A stretch of DNA of 64,000 bases, taken from NCBI RefSeq assembly GCF_024323335.1, contig NC_066583.1:362024377-362088376 (forward strand), given 5' to 3'. The position numbers were made by a program, and so were the translations under genes. The notes under the pieces are model-generated. The model was not told where the DNA came from and made no database searches. It was given only the letters and a program-made list of their open reading frames with translations. This document shows, piece after piece, positions 12,412 to 23,099 of the stretch; the first letter of the stretch is position 1, and each line of letters begins with the position of its first letter. The DNA is from Lathyrus oleraceus. Taxonomy: Eukaryota; Streptophyta; Magnoliopsida; Fabales; Fabaceae.

Positions 12412-12429
12412 TCCCCGACAACGGCGCCA
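12412..12429 (-). other. Athila primer binding site (Asp-tRNA type)
   Basis: On the minus strand, TGGCGCCGTTGTCGGGGA lies 6 bases inside the 5' LTR end. It complements the 3' end of plant Asp-tRNA with one mismatch from the usual form, and is the classic primer site of Athila-type elements. Confidence 0.85.
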
Positions 12430-12435
12430 AAAACT

Positions 12436-14104
12436 TGATGCATGTTGTTCGTAAGTATACGAACGCGTCAGAGTAATATAAAAGATTGTCGAATCCATAG
12501 AGACCAAGTGTCAATCTATCGTTATCTATTGTTATGGTGTTCATCAAAGGCAATCAAAATAGGTGTTTTTGGAGTGTGCAATGAAAAGTAAAGTGTTGAA
12601 TAAAGATTAGTTAATAAAGACAGGGTCGAATGTAATTCACGTAATCAATTAATAATCCAAGTACTTGCTAATAGAGCTACTTATGGGCAATGTTTCCTAC
12701 TTTGAAAAGAATTAATTTAACAGGAACTGTCGCTTTCGCGTATTCAGAATTGAGTTGTACTCCCTAATCAAACCCTCTTATTGTCACTTATAAAAAGGCG
12801 CGCATTGCGTTAGAGTAGTAAACCTATTTTTAAGAAATATAGTATCTTGACTAAGTTGAAAAGTACTATAACCTGGATTTCTTAACCAAAAGAGGTTCTC
12901 ACGAACCAGACTCTAAACTTATAAACACGTCCAAAAATTGTTTTAAAATCTTTTTTCTTCTTAAGTTAAAAACTCCTAATGAACTAAACAAAGAGCTTTC
13001 GCTGTTTTTGAAATAGTTAAAAACAATTAAGTTTAGATAGACGTTGGACGGCTTTCGATCTTACCCAACGGAATTGAAGTGCGGGAAAACTTAGGTTGAA
13101 AGTTAAAATAGCCCTTAAGTGCTTCTACGAACAAATTTATGTTTTATCGGTTCAATTACGATTCTTACATTCTAACCTTATAGATTTAGTTAGACATGGT
13201 AAAGTAAAAATGCATTAATTTAACTAAAAGTAGTGCGAGTGCGGAAAGTAAATAAAAGTAAAGCGAGTGCGAGGAAATAAATAATTTAAAGCGAGTGCGA
13301 GGAAATAAATAATTTAAAGCGAGTGTGAGGAAATAAATAATTTAAAGCGAGTGCGAGGAAATAAATAATTTAAAGCGAGTGCGAGAAAATAAATAATTTA
13401 AAGCGAGTGCGAGAAAATAAATAAGATAAAGACAAGTTATAAAAACCTGCTCCAATCGGAGGGTTGAATAAATTGCAAAGCGGAAATGAAAATGGCGGCA
13501 GGATTAACTTCCTTCCAAAGTGCTCCAAACTCGATTACCGACTCTATCACAGACTTGATTACACAATTATGGTAAAACTCCAATGCGAAGCGATTACCAC
13601 TTTATAATACTGAATATATGCCTAAGTGAAACAAAGTTGCTCTGAGTTTGCCTCTGTTCTAAGTTTGGATGATTGTAAAAGTGATTTCGAGTTTCTATTT
13701 ATAAGCAAGTAAAAAGATGGAAATAACAAGGATGCCCTTCAACTTGAAAATGGGAGGGAAAAATTTTCCTCTTGTGGCGCCCGCCACAAGGCCATGGCGC
13801 CCGCCATAAGGCCAATCTGAGGCGCCTTAGTGGAAGTAGTGGGGAACGTGGCAGTTGAGGGAAGTTGAGCTTGGACACGTCATGGCAGGGTCTATGGCGC
13901 CAACCATGGGGTAGGCCACAAGTACAAAATGCTGAATTTTAGGGTTTTTAGCTCTTTTTCATTCCTTTTCTCGATCGGGGCTCCGATTAAAGTAAAAACC
14001 TAAAAACAAAGGAAAACATAGCAATAACACAACAAAATAACAATAAAACAACTAAAATGCATGTGAAATCGGAGTCGAAAATACGGTAAATTTCAGTGGT
14101 ATCA
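12436..14104 (-). repeat. Athila element B, 5' LTR
   Basis: 1,669 bp, TG...CA, homologous to 3950-5612. It carries the TATA box (13696-13703, minus) and extra ggcgcc-containing pieces near 13790 and 13890 that are absent from the 3' LTR. The outer end is followed by the target duplication CCACC. Confidence 0.9.
13230..13431. repeat. Minisatellite in the Athila 5' LTR
   Basis: One copy of the aaaagtagtgcgagtgcgga unit, then about six copies of the 28-bp unit gcgagtgcgaggaaataaat plus aatttaaa. Single-base variants mark individual repeats (gtgtgagg in one, gagaaaat in two). The copy number of the first unit differs from the 3' LTR. Confidence 0.85.
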
Positions 14105-14109
14105 CCACC
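14105..14109. repeat. Target site duplication, right copy (CCACC)
   Basis: Five bases directly after the Athila terminal CA, identical to 3945-3949. LTR A sequence resumes after it. Confidence 0.85.
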
Positions 14110-15168
14110 CCAGCCCATGGTCAAATACAATCAAGGGAAGTTCTTTAATTCATCATTCCATGCATATTTGAACTTATTTGAGTTCCCTCAATCATCAATT
14201 CATCAAGATATGAGTTGTGGACTTGAGAAGTTAATCAGTCAATTCATCTGACTATTTTGAAATACACTGAGACCTAAATTTTTATGTGTTGGTCAAATGG
14301 AGATGACCCCAAGAGAAAAAATGTTCTTAAGGATAATATGAACAACTTTCATGTTCATAAAAATTGGATTTGAAGCTTGGAAGATCATCATCCATTCCAA
14401 GACATTATAGGTCATTTTGACTGAAACCCTAATTTTGGGTTAACTTCCCAAGAACATAACTCATTCATTTTTTATGATTTTGAGGTGGAACCAAATGCAT
14501 TGGAAATCTTATTGTGTCTACTTCAAATGTTATGTTGAGAAAAATTTCAAAATCTCAAAAGAAATACATGTGATAATGCAAAACATTATGGGTCACTTTG
14601 GGCCAAATGCATTGAAATGGAAAAAAGTCCAACTTCAAGTGTCCATAACGCTTCATCAAAACTCAAAATGATGCAAAATTTAAGTCCAAATTGATTGATT
14701 TGAAAAGATCTACAACTTTCATGTTGAAGGTTTTATCATTTGGAGCTTGCATCATTGAGACAGAAGGGCTTGAACATGGGCCAAATTTAGAAACTTCACT
14801 CATGCATGTTTTGCACCTTACACTTTAAACTCAAAATTCACTAATTTCCACATTCCAAATGAGTTTTTGTTCAACATAACATTTGTTCCTTATGTCAAGA
14901 CGTTTCCAATCATTACCCACATGCCTATGTTTGGATTTTTCAAAGGGGATTTTTGAAGACTTGAAGTTTTGTGACCAATTATGCATTTCATGTTAAATTT
15001 CCATGCACAAGCCAATGCCTTGCAGAATGCACGGCCACTTCAATTTAGTATGATATCAGCTTGCATTTGCACTTGATTTTGGGCCTGCCACATGATCACA
15101 CGAGCCCATGCAATGAGAAAGCCATTTGCCATGCACACGAGTTCCTCACTTGCTCAGCCATTTCCAGC

Positions 15169-15176
15169 TATAAATA
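15169..15176 (+). promoter_or_regulatory. TATA box of LTR A
   Basis: TATAAATA about 1.5 kb into the LTR (not counting the Athila insert), as in LTR F (53412) and LTR D (42055-42062, minus). Confidence 0.5.
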
Positions 15177-15722
15177 CATGTGTTATGCTTCATAATTCTC
15201 CAACCTAAGGGCGCCTGAAATGCTGCAAGAGTGAATTCCCAACCATACCAAAGGAACTAAATCCATTTTCTTCAAAAAAATTCAGATATGAAATTCAATT
15301 GAATTTGGTTGAATCTTCGGATCTAAAGTTCCTAAACCTCATCATTTGATCCATAGAAGTTCTGTTTTGCAAAAGGAACCAAGGAAAGGGACTCAAATCT
15401 TCATAATACAAAGGTGTGGATCAACTGGTTTTTTCTTCGAATCTCTTTGTTCCTTGATCTATTGGCCATGATATTGTGTTGTCTTAAGTCCTCTCTATAG
15501 AGGCATCATTGCTATATGCTTAATTTGTGAAATCGAGCAAGTTCATGATGAACACCATCAAGCTTCCATCTCTGATTTCTCCCTTAATAGGAATCTTGAG
15601 TGGAAGTGAGTGGTATAGAAGTGATGTACATCACTTCACCTTTCGAACGGTGCCTAGATCGTCCATTTTAATGAGCATTTGCATCTCTGCATTTTTTGAG
15701 TTTCGCCGGAGCTCACCGGAGA

Positions 15723-15746
15723 AGACGGTGGCGCTGGCCACCGTCT
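15723..15746. repeat. Perfect 10-bp hairpin in LTR A
   Basis: AGACGGTGGC and GCCACCGTCT are exact reverse complements around a GCTG loop, within a ccggagctcaccggaga context. LTRs D, E and F have another GC-rich inverted repeat (ccggag...ctccgg) at the comparable place, so a GC-rich hairpin downstream of the TATA box is a shared feature. Confidence 0.7.
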
Positions 15747-16901
15747 CATTGCCAGATTGAATGTGAGCCTTTGGATGCAATTCCCAGATCTAATCTCCAC
15801 CCTCCAATGATATGACTTATTTTAATTCAGTGTGTGGTTGCATTGATTGAGGACTTTGGTGCATGCGCATGCCATGACCATTAGATTCTCCACGTCAATT
15901 AATGAGGATCCATCCAACGCTCCCTGATTTTTGCTATTTTCCAATTTCTGATTTTATTTTCTTTATTTCAATTTTATTTCAAAAATTCATATCTCTTTTA
16001 TTATTGGTCCAAAAAATATGGGACCAATTGCGTTATTTCTCTCTTTAATTCTAGTTTCTAAAAATTATTTTTAATATTTTTTATTTTATTATTTGATATT
16101 TTTTGTGAATTTTCTCTTTTCTGGTTATTTTTAATTCATTTTAAATAGTTTTTGATATTCAAAAAATACAAAAATATTTTCTCAACCTATTTGAATGATG
16201 ATGGATCTATGAAAAATATTCTCATCAATTTATTAATTGATTTGAGATTTATTTGAGATTTTAGTTCAATTAGGTTATTTTTTCTTCATTTTTAATTGAT
16301 TAAAAATAGTTTCTGACTTTTAAAAATGCTGAAATTTTTTGTCAAACTTTGTTTGACCATGTTGAACTTGGGATAATTCACTTGGACTTTTTAAAGTTGA
16401 TTTGAAGTGAATTTGAAGTTTGACCTCTCTTTAATATTTTAATTCAAGTTTATTTTCAAATATTAAAAAATGCCAAAAATATTTTGTTCATTTCTTGACT
16501 TCCAATCTTCATCCCACTTCTGTTTTTGATAGTTTAACCATGATCCTCAATGTCATTGGTCAACACTTGTTGATTGATATATTCCATTTTATTTTAATGC
16601 ACTTTATGTTCTTCATTTCCATTATCCATCTTCATCTTCTTTTTTCTTTTTGATCAATGAGTTAAAGGTTGATAAGTTAGCATTGATTAGGGAGGTTTAA
16701 CCTTCCTTGATTCAAATCTAATTCATCTTGATCAAATGATCAAGTGAATGGCTTTGCATTAAGGATAGGTTGCTTTCTAAATCATGCAAATGGCTTAAAC
16801 CAATACAAGATCATTTCTCATCTCCTTTTTGGCATGGCAAGTTGTTGGAACTTGGTTCACTAATCAAGACTTCTAACTTGTGTTGTTGCCTACATTATTA
16901 T

Positions 16902-16972
16902 TGACCGACCTCAGATAGTTGTGACTTCTACGTAAGTCCAATTACGATTGCTTAACATAACGCTAAATTTGC
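16902..16972. repeat. Conserved LTR block (copy in LTR A)
   Basis: From gaccgacctcagatagttg through gcttaacataacgctaaatt. Nearly the same 70 bases occur in LTR E (49816-49885), LTR F (54961-55030) and, inverted, LTR G (61434-61505), although flanking sequence of LTR A does not align with those LTRs by eye. LTR D lacks it. Confidence 0.8.
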
Positions 16973-16990
16973 CTTATGGCACACTAACTA

Positions 16991-17026
16991 CTAACATTAA
17001 CCATTAACCATTAACCATTAACATTT
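16991..17026. repeat. Short tandem repeat, unit ccattaa
   Basis: Four to five near-perfect copies of a 7-bp unit within LTR A. Simple sequence only. Confidence 0.7.
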
Positions 17027-17263
17027 AATTCTTGCTCTTTACCTTTATGCAATTTACTATTCTTGTACATATTATTCATTTGCTTTTTCCTTTGCTCACT
17101 TGAGCACATGTTTATGTTAATTCAATTTGCCTTTTGCTCACTTGAGAACATAATTGTGTATATATTATTGTGGTTGTGCTTTTGCTTTTGATTGTTGTGG
17201 ACTAAAATGCAAAGAAATGGACAAATGGACTTAGACTTTAGGACTTTCCCTATGCAAATGTGG

Positions 17264-17349
17264 AGTCAAAGAGCAACTAGGCATTGGGCCTTTAGAGTGC
17301 TATAAAAGTCAAAGAGCAACTAGGCATTGAGCCTTTAGAATGCTATAAA
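17264..17349. repeat. 43-bp tandem duplication in LTR A
   Basis: Two adjacent copies starting agtcaaagagcaactaggca at 17264 and 17307, with two base differences. A recent local duplication inside LTR A. Confidence 0.9.
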
Positions 17350-18352
17350 TGTTGAAGGGGACTTTGAAAGGGCCAATCTCTAAAACTCCTTCTTGTTCAT
17401 TCTTGATTGTTTGATGGAACTTTTTAATGTGTGTGTTCTTGTGATAGGGATTCCAACATTGAGCCTAAGTGAGGAACCATTTCCATGAGCTTCCAAGAGA
17501 GAGATCTAAGAGTCATTGAGAAACTTTCCAAGAGCTTAATTGATTGTTGATTGCTTGAGCTTACTATTATTTTGCTTGCATATTCCAAAGGATGGGAGCT
17601 ACTTGGATCATCAATATGATCTCAAGAGAGGAACTCCATTTGTGGTCTTGTTTCTTATCCCTTATCTCTTGTATGCTTAGGACTTAGCCATTCTTCTTCT
17701 TCCCTCCACTCTAACCCAAGCCAAAACTTATGTGCAAACATTTAACACTTCTTTTCAAACATTAGAAACCTAGGCCTTATGCTTTTGATTTTCAAACTTT
17801 CTTTTCATAACACTTATTTTGAATTGAACTTTTAAGTCAACTTTGACCATACTTTGTAAATACTTTTCATTGATAAATATAACTCATTCAAATACTTTTG
17901 TGGTTTCAATGGCCACTCTCTTAATCAAAACTTTTCATAACCTTTAGCTATTAGGTTTGAGTTATCCTTGAGGTAGATGTAATACTCACTTATATCCTTA
18001 GTGATGGACAATGAGTCTTCCATGCTTATTATAGGGTTAACCCCCCACTAGCATGTTGAAGCTATCCTCACATGGTGGATTTGTTGTTTTAGGTTGAGTT
18101 TTCTCCCTTGGATAATAAAAAACTATAAGGCTTTTGGACCAATCAATTCACCAACTCATTTTTTTGAGATTTTTACCCCGAACTACGAGGTTTTGATCCT
18201 AATCTTTTTTGAGATGGTACGTAGGCAATGGGTTTATCCATCCAAACACAACATGTAAATAACTTGTGTATTCTTTTCTCATCTCTTCAATCATGTTTGC
18301 ACAAACAAATTTTCACAAAATACCAACCTTAAAACAAGTATGAAAAGGGCTT

Positions 18353-18369
18353 CCTAGGAGTACCTAGGA
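18353..18369. repeat. CCTAGG-AGTA-CCTAGG motif near the LTR A end
   Basis: Two CCTAGG palindromes 4 bases apart, able to pair with each other. Also found near the 3' ends of LTR D (39163-39178), LTR E (51254-51270) and LTR F (56382-56398), always followed by a cttccc...ccaacccccttacc phrase. It may be part of the R/U5 processing region. Confidence 0.8.
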
Positions 18370-18560
18370 TGTTTGGGTGCTTAAAACCTTCCCATTGCAT
18401 AACCAACCCCCTTACCCAGATCTCTGACATTTTTACTAGTTTTTGATTCGATAAAACTTTTTTAGGTTTTTGTTCGCTTTCTAACCATTCCTTTGGATAA
18501 ATAGAAGTACAGTGGCGACTCGATTTGTATGGTTTACCTTAGATTTAGTCAGTATCTCTA

Positions 18561-19373
18561 ATGGTAACGAATACTCCGCTACAAATTCTACCAGAAGAAT
18601 ACAATTGCGTTACCGAGGTGAAGGATTCGGTAGATGATGCCGACGCTAAAGAAATGGCATTACATAAGCCAAGATGTTACTTTGTGCTGAATGATGGTTC
18701 TGTTGAGAACCAAGTTGCAATATTTAAGAGGCCCACAATGGCTATGAAGAGTCATCTGAAACCTCTATTGATTAGGGCTAAAGTGGAAAGTGTGACTATC
18801 AACAAAGTGTTGGTAGATTGTGGCGCTACTGTTAACATCATACCACACCATATTTTGAAGAAAATTGGCAAGTATGATACTGATGTTAGATCCAACAACG
18901 TAGTCTTATCTTACTACGGGGGCAAAACAAAATGCACCATGGGTGTGATCATGGTGAACATCACTGTCGGCTCAATCACTAGGCCGACATTGTTCATGGT
19001 AATAGATGCCAAGCCAAGTTACAATTTGCTAGTCGGTAGAGAATGACTCCATGGTGTGGGAGTTGTACCATCTTCAGCACATCAGAGATTGGTAATTTGG
19101 AGAGAAGATGGAGTGGTCGAAAACATTGAAGTTGATCAAGGCTATTTCATGGTTGACGTGAATAATGTCGACAAGAAGGAATTCGAGAGAAAGTTGGCTA
19201 ATATTTCTCCTTGTTTACCAGCTGAAGATGTGTATTCTAATCTGAGTGAAGCCTTTGTTTCTCTAACTTTGCACGAAACTCATGGCTTCATTTGGGATGT
19301 GGAACGTTTAAAGGAACCACCTTATGCAGAAATCCGGCCGACAGGCTGGGGGGATGTCACTGATGATGTCTGA
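18561..19373 (+). pseudogene. Element C: gag end and aspartic protease
   Basis: A frame of 271 codons split by a stop at 19044-19046 where Tat proteins usually have Trp. It shows ILPEEYNCVTEV, CYFVLNDGSVENQ, the active site LVDCGATVNIIP (Asp at about residue 96) and YNLLVGRE before the stop, then LHGVGVVPSSAHQR after it. This is the retroviral-type protease of the Tat lineage that cuts Gag-Pol. There is no start of its own; it is an internal slice of a polyprotein. Sequence between 19374 and 19605 is in other frames (a frameshift, or an intron as in Ogre; not resolved). Confidence 0.8.
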
Positions 19374-19605
19374 GCTAGAATCTCTAAAGAGGATTTCAGC
19401 ATACGTTACCGAGAACAAAAATAAAATCGGCCCTAGAGGCTGAAGAAAACATGGCTATCGAAGCCTATTTTTCAAAGAAAGAAGATATTTTGGCTACTGA
19501 GCCAGAGCCTCCAGATAAGTCAGTTGTGATTAAAGGAAACATCGACATGTAACATTTAGATTGCATTTACGAAGATGACCTTTAGGGTTTGAAAAAGATC
19601 CAAGG

Positions 19606-21540
19606 GTGCCAGAAAAGATGCGACCACAAGACCCCTTAGAAGAAGTCGACCTTGGAGAAAATGGCGACAAGAGGCCAACATACATCAGCACCTACAACGA
19701 CAAAGAGTTAAAATCTGAGGTAATATCTCTACTTAAAGAGTTTAAGGATTGTTTTGCTTGGGATTATAACGAAATGTCTGGTTTAAGTAGGGATTTAGTA
19801 GAGTTAAAACTGCCAATAAAAGCTGGACGAAAGCCAGTAAAGCAGACGCCTAGGCATTTCGCACCAGATATCATGGCAAAAATAAAAGCGGAGATAGAAA
19901 GGCTCCTCAAAAGCAAGTTTATACAAACTGCAAGGTATGTCGAATGGTTGACCAATATTGTGCCAATAATTAATAAAAATGGGTCTTTACGAGTATGCAT
20001 TGATTTTAGAGATCTAAATGCTGCTACCCGCAAAGACGAGTATGACATGCCCGTAGCAGAAATGCTGGTCGAATCTACCGCTGGTTTTGAATATTTGAGT
20101 ATGTTAGATGGTTATTCTGGATATAACCAAATTTTTATTGCAGATGAACATGTGCCGAAGACGGCGTTTCGATGCCCAGGAGCCTTAGGTACATATGAGT
20201 GGGTTGTCATGCCATTCGGCCTGAAAAATGCCGGAGCGACATATCAGAGGGTAATGAACTCAATGTTGCATGATTTTATTGAAGATTTCATGCAAATATA
20301 CATTGATGATATCGTGATAAAATCAAATTGTCGACTTACTCATGTCGAACATCTCCGAAAGGCCTTTGTAAGAATGAGAAAATCTGGATTGAAAATGAAT
20401 CCATTAAAGTGTGCTTTTTGTGTGAAGGCGGGTGATTTCCTTGGCTTTGTAGTGCATAAAAAAGGTATTGAAGTAAACCAAAGCAAAACAAAAGCCATTA
20501 TGGACGTCAAGCCTCCATCGACCAAAAAGGAACTTCAATCTTTGTTGGGCAAGATAAATTTTCTTAGAAGATTTATATCCAATTTAAGTGGTAAAACTAA
20601 AGCTTTTTCACCACTCCTTCGACTAAAGAATGAGGATTTTAAGTGGCAAGAAGAGCATCAAGAGGCTTTCGACAAAATTAAAGAATATTTGACTAAGCCT
20701 CCAGTAATGGCCCCTCCTGTTAGGAATAGGCCAATGAGGTTGTATATTGTAGCTTCAGAATCGACTATGGGAAGTATGTTAGTCCAACAGGATGAAAAAA
20801 GTGTCGAAAGACCTGTGTATTACCTTAGTCGAATGCTTAATGATCCTGAAACTAGGTATAGTGATATAGAGAAACTATGTCTATGCCTGTATTTTTCTTG
20901 TATGAAACTAAAACAATATATTAAGCCCGTTGATGTGTATGTATCTTCTCACTTTGATATTATTAAGAACATGTTGTCTAAACCAATTTTGCATAGTCGA
21001 ATTGGTAAATGGGCTTTGGCGTTAACTGAGTATTCTCTGACGTACGTGCCCTTAAAAGCGATGAAAGGGCAAGTGGTGGCAGATTTCCTTGTCGACCATT
21101 CAATGGTCGAAATGGCTCAAAATTATGTAGACATAGTGCCATGGAGATTGTACTTCGACGGTTCAAGACATAAGAACGGATCTGGGATGGGGGGAGTCAT
21201 AATTTCTCCAGATGGAATTCCAGTAGAGTTCAAATACGGAATTGAAAGAGTATGCACAAACAATGAAGCAGAATATGAATCTTTGATCACAGGACTTGAA
21301 CTTCTGCTGGAATTGGGGGCAAGGAATGTCGAAATTATGGGAGACTCTGAGTTAGTAATTAAACAGGTATCAAAAGAATATAGGTGTGTCAAAGAAAATT
21401 TAATCATGTATTTTGTGATTACCATCAGACTACTCAAGAGATTTGAGCAAGTAAGCCTCCAGCATATACCGCGGAGAGAGAATCGGAGAGCAAACGATTT
21501 GGCACAGGAAGCTTCAGGGTATAAAGCGCCGAAAGACTAG
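19606..21540 (+). pseudogene. Element C: reverse transcriptase, RNase H and second RNase H
   Basis: 644 codons without a break. The RT has CIDFRDLNAATRKDEYDMP (about 131-149), MLDGYSGYNQI (Asp168) and the catalytic YIDD at 232-235. A gypsy RNase H remnant follows (about 378-500), then a second RNase H starting LYFDGSRHKNGSG with Asp518, Glu near 554 (NNEAEYE), Asp580 (GDSELV) and a late Asp in RRANDLA. The dual RNase H marks the Tat lineage. All catalytic RT residues are present, so this segment alone looks sound, but protease and integrase on either side have stops. The first Met is not a true start. Confidence 0.9.
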
Positions 21541-22896
21541 AATGAAGAAGAGGTTCAAGTAAGAGAGAAGGTACGAGCAACATTGTTATCACCATCAGAT
21601 TTTTCGATTATAAAGTTAGGAGCTGTAGATAGATATCATTTTGAAATTCTGACCGTCGACGACGGGGGAGAAAATGATTGGCGCAAGCCGTTAGTCGATT
21701 ATTTACGTAATCCTATAGGGTAGACAAATCGAAAGGTAAATTATAGGGGCCTCAGCTATGTCCTGGTGAATGATGAATTATTCAAAAAGATAACTGAAGG
21801 AGTTTTGCTAAAGTGCCTTGGAGAAAGTGAGGCATATGTGACTGTGTCGAGTGTACATAGTGGAGCGTGTGGGGCGCATCAAGCGGGACTGAAGATGAAA
21901 TGGCTTTTGATGCGCTAAGGAGTTTATTGGCCTTCAATGTTGAAAGATTGCATTGAATTTGCTAAAAGTTGTCAGGAATGCCAATTGCGTGGGGGCATAC
22001 AACATATGCCTGCAAGCGAGTTGCATACAATTTTGAAGCCCTGGCCTTTTAGAGGGTGGGTATTGGATGTGATTGGAGAAATAAAACTAGCTTCGTCAAA
22101 ACAGCAAAGGTATGTTTTGGTCGGTATCAACTATTTCACAAAATGGATCGAAGCCGTAGCATTGACAAATGTGGATCAAGAGGCTGTGATACACTTTGTC
22201 CAAAGTCACATCATATGCAGATTTGGTATCCCAGAAACAATTACAACCGACCAAGGGTCAGTTTTTACTGGTCGAAAGATGCAAGATTTTACAAAAGAGA
22301 TTGGAATCAAATTATTGACTTCTACCCCATATTACGCACAGGCAAATGGCCAAGTCGAAGCGGCCAATAAAGTGATCATTAGCCTAATAAAGAAACATGT
22401 AGACAAGAAGCCAAGAAATTGGCATAAGACGTTAGATCAAGCTTTGTGGGCATGTTGAACATCGCCAAAAGAAGCAACCAGAACAACTCCATTTCGACTG
22501 GTATATGGGCACGACGCAATGTTACCAGTAGAGATTCAGGTTCATGCAGTCAGAATCCAGAGGCAACATGAAATACCTTCTGAAGATTATTAGAGCATGA
22601 TGGCACACGAACTGGTCGAGTTAGATGAAGAAAGAATGGTAGCCTTGGATTCATTACAAAGGAAGAAAGAAAAAGTCGCTAGAGCTTACAATAAGAAGGT
22701 GAAGGGCAAAATGTTTGCTGCCAACGATTTAGTTTGGAGAGTGATTTTGCCTATGGATAAAAATGATAGAGTCTTGGGCAAATGGTCCCCAAATTGGGAA
22801 GGACTGTTTAAGGTTTTGCAGGTTTTCTCTAATAACGCCTACGAGGTCGAAGAGTTGGCACTAGATAGACGAATCTTGAGGGTAAATGGAAAATAA
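21541..22896 (+). pseudogene. Element C: integrase, with four stops
   Basis: Continues in the RT frame with stops near 21538, 21721, 21916, 22456 and 22591. The zinc finger half is near 21850-21990 (HSGACGAH ... SCQECQ). The DDE core is in 21937-22458: Asp in VLDVIGEI, Asp in TTDQGS, Glu in GQVEAANK. The C-terminal part (GKWSPNWEGLFKV) is the usual GPF/Y-like end. No chromodomain is seen, as expected for Tat. The stop at 22591 replaces an expected Trp and the one at 22456 an expected Arg, changes typical of C-to-T decay. Confidence 0.85.
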
Positions 22897-23099
22897 TTAA
22901 AAAAGTATAGGCCTCTCCTTCAAGAGGTCAAGATTTCGACAGGCTAAATGGCTGTCGAATAAATTAGGTCGGAGAAAACTATGTTTGAAACCAGCTACAA
23001 GAGCACAGAAAATTCAAAATACACAGTGCTGGAAAATAAAGTAGTGGCATAAAAGTTGGCAAAAGCCATTGTTCAAATATGACATCAAAATAAAAATGG

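Larger units (their letters stand above)
3950..14104 (-). mobile_element. Full-length Athila/Cyclops-type Ty3/gypsy element (B)
   Basis: A 10,155-bp element with two similar LTRs (12436-14104 as 5', 3950-5612 as 3' on the minus strand), TG...CA ends and a CCACC target duplication. An 18-nt site matching the 3' end of plant Asp-tRNA lies just inside the 5' LTR, and a purine-rich tract lies beside the 3' LTR. Gene order on the minus strand is gag, protease, RT, RNase H, integrase. The gag style, the DLGAS protease motif and the primer site fit the Athila lineage, whose pea member is Cyclops. The coding region has stops and frameshifts, and no env-like frame is present. It sits inside LTR A and is therefore younger than it. 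Confidence 0.9.
3490..18524 (+). mobile_element. Ogre-type LTR (LTR A), interrupted by an Athila element
   Basis: Begins TGTAAGACCCTAATTTTTAC at 3490, the same start as the other Ogre LTRs in this window (46735, 51895, and 43580 on the minus strand). It runs to 3949, is split by the Athila element (3950-14104) and resumes at 14110. Near its right end it has the family landmarks: CCTAGG-AGTA-CCTAGG at 18353, ataaccaacccccttaccca, and an internal TGGCGACTC at 18513. Homology then stops about 70 bases short of a normal LTR end. Without the insert it is about 4.87 kb. It differs strongly from LTRs D-G in the middle, so it belongs to another subfamily. No Ogre internal region follows; a truncated Tat element does. 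Confidence 0.75.

Noticed and set aside
3490..18524. LTR A as the 5' LTR of element C.
   Set aside because: Element C has its own 971-bp LTR with different ends and no similarity to LTR A; no primer site or leader joins them.
19764..21437. Minus-strand frames opposite the RT of element C.
   Set aside because: Mirror frames of a conserved coding region.
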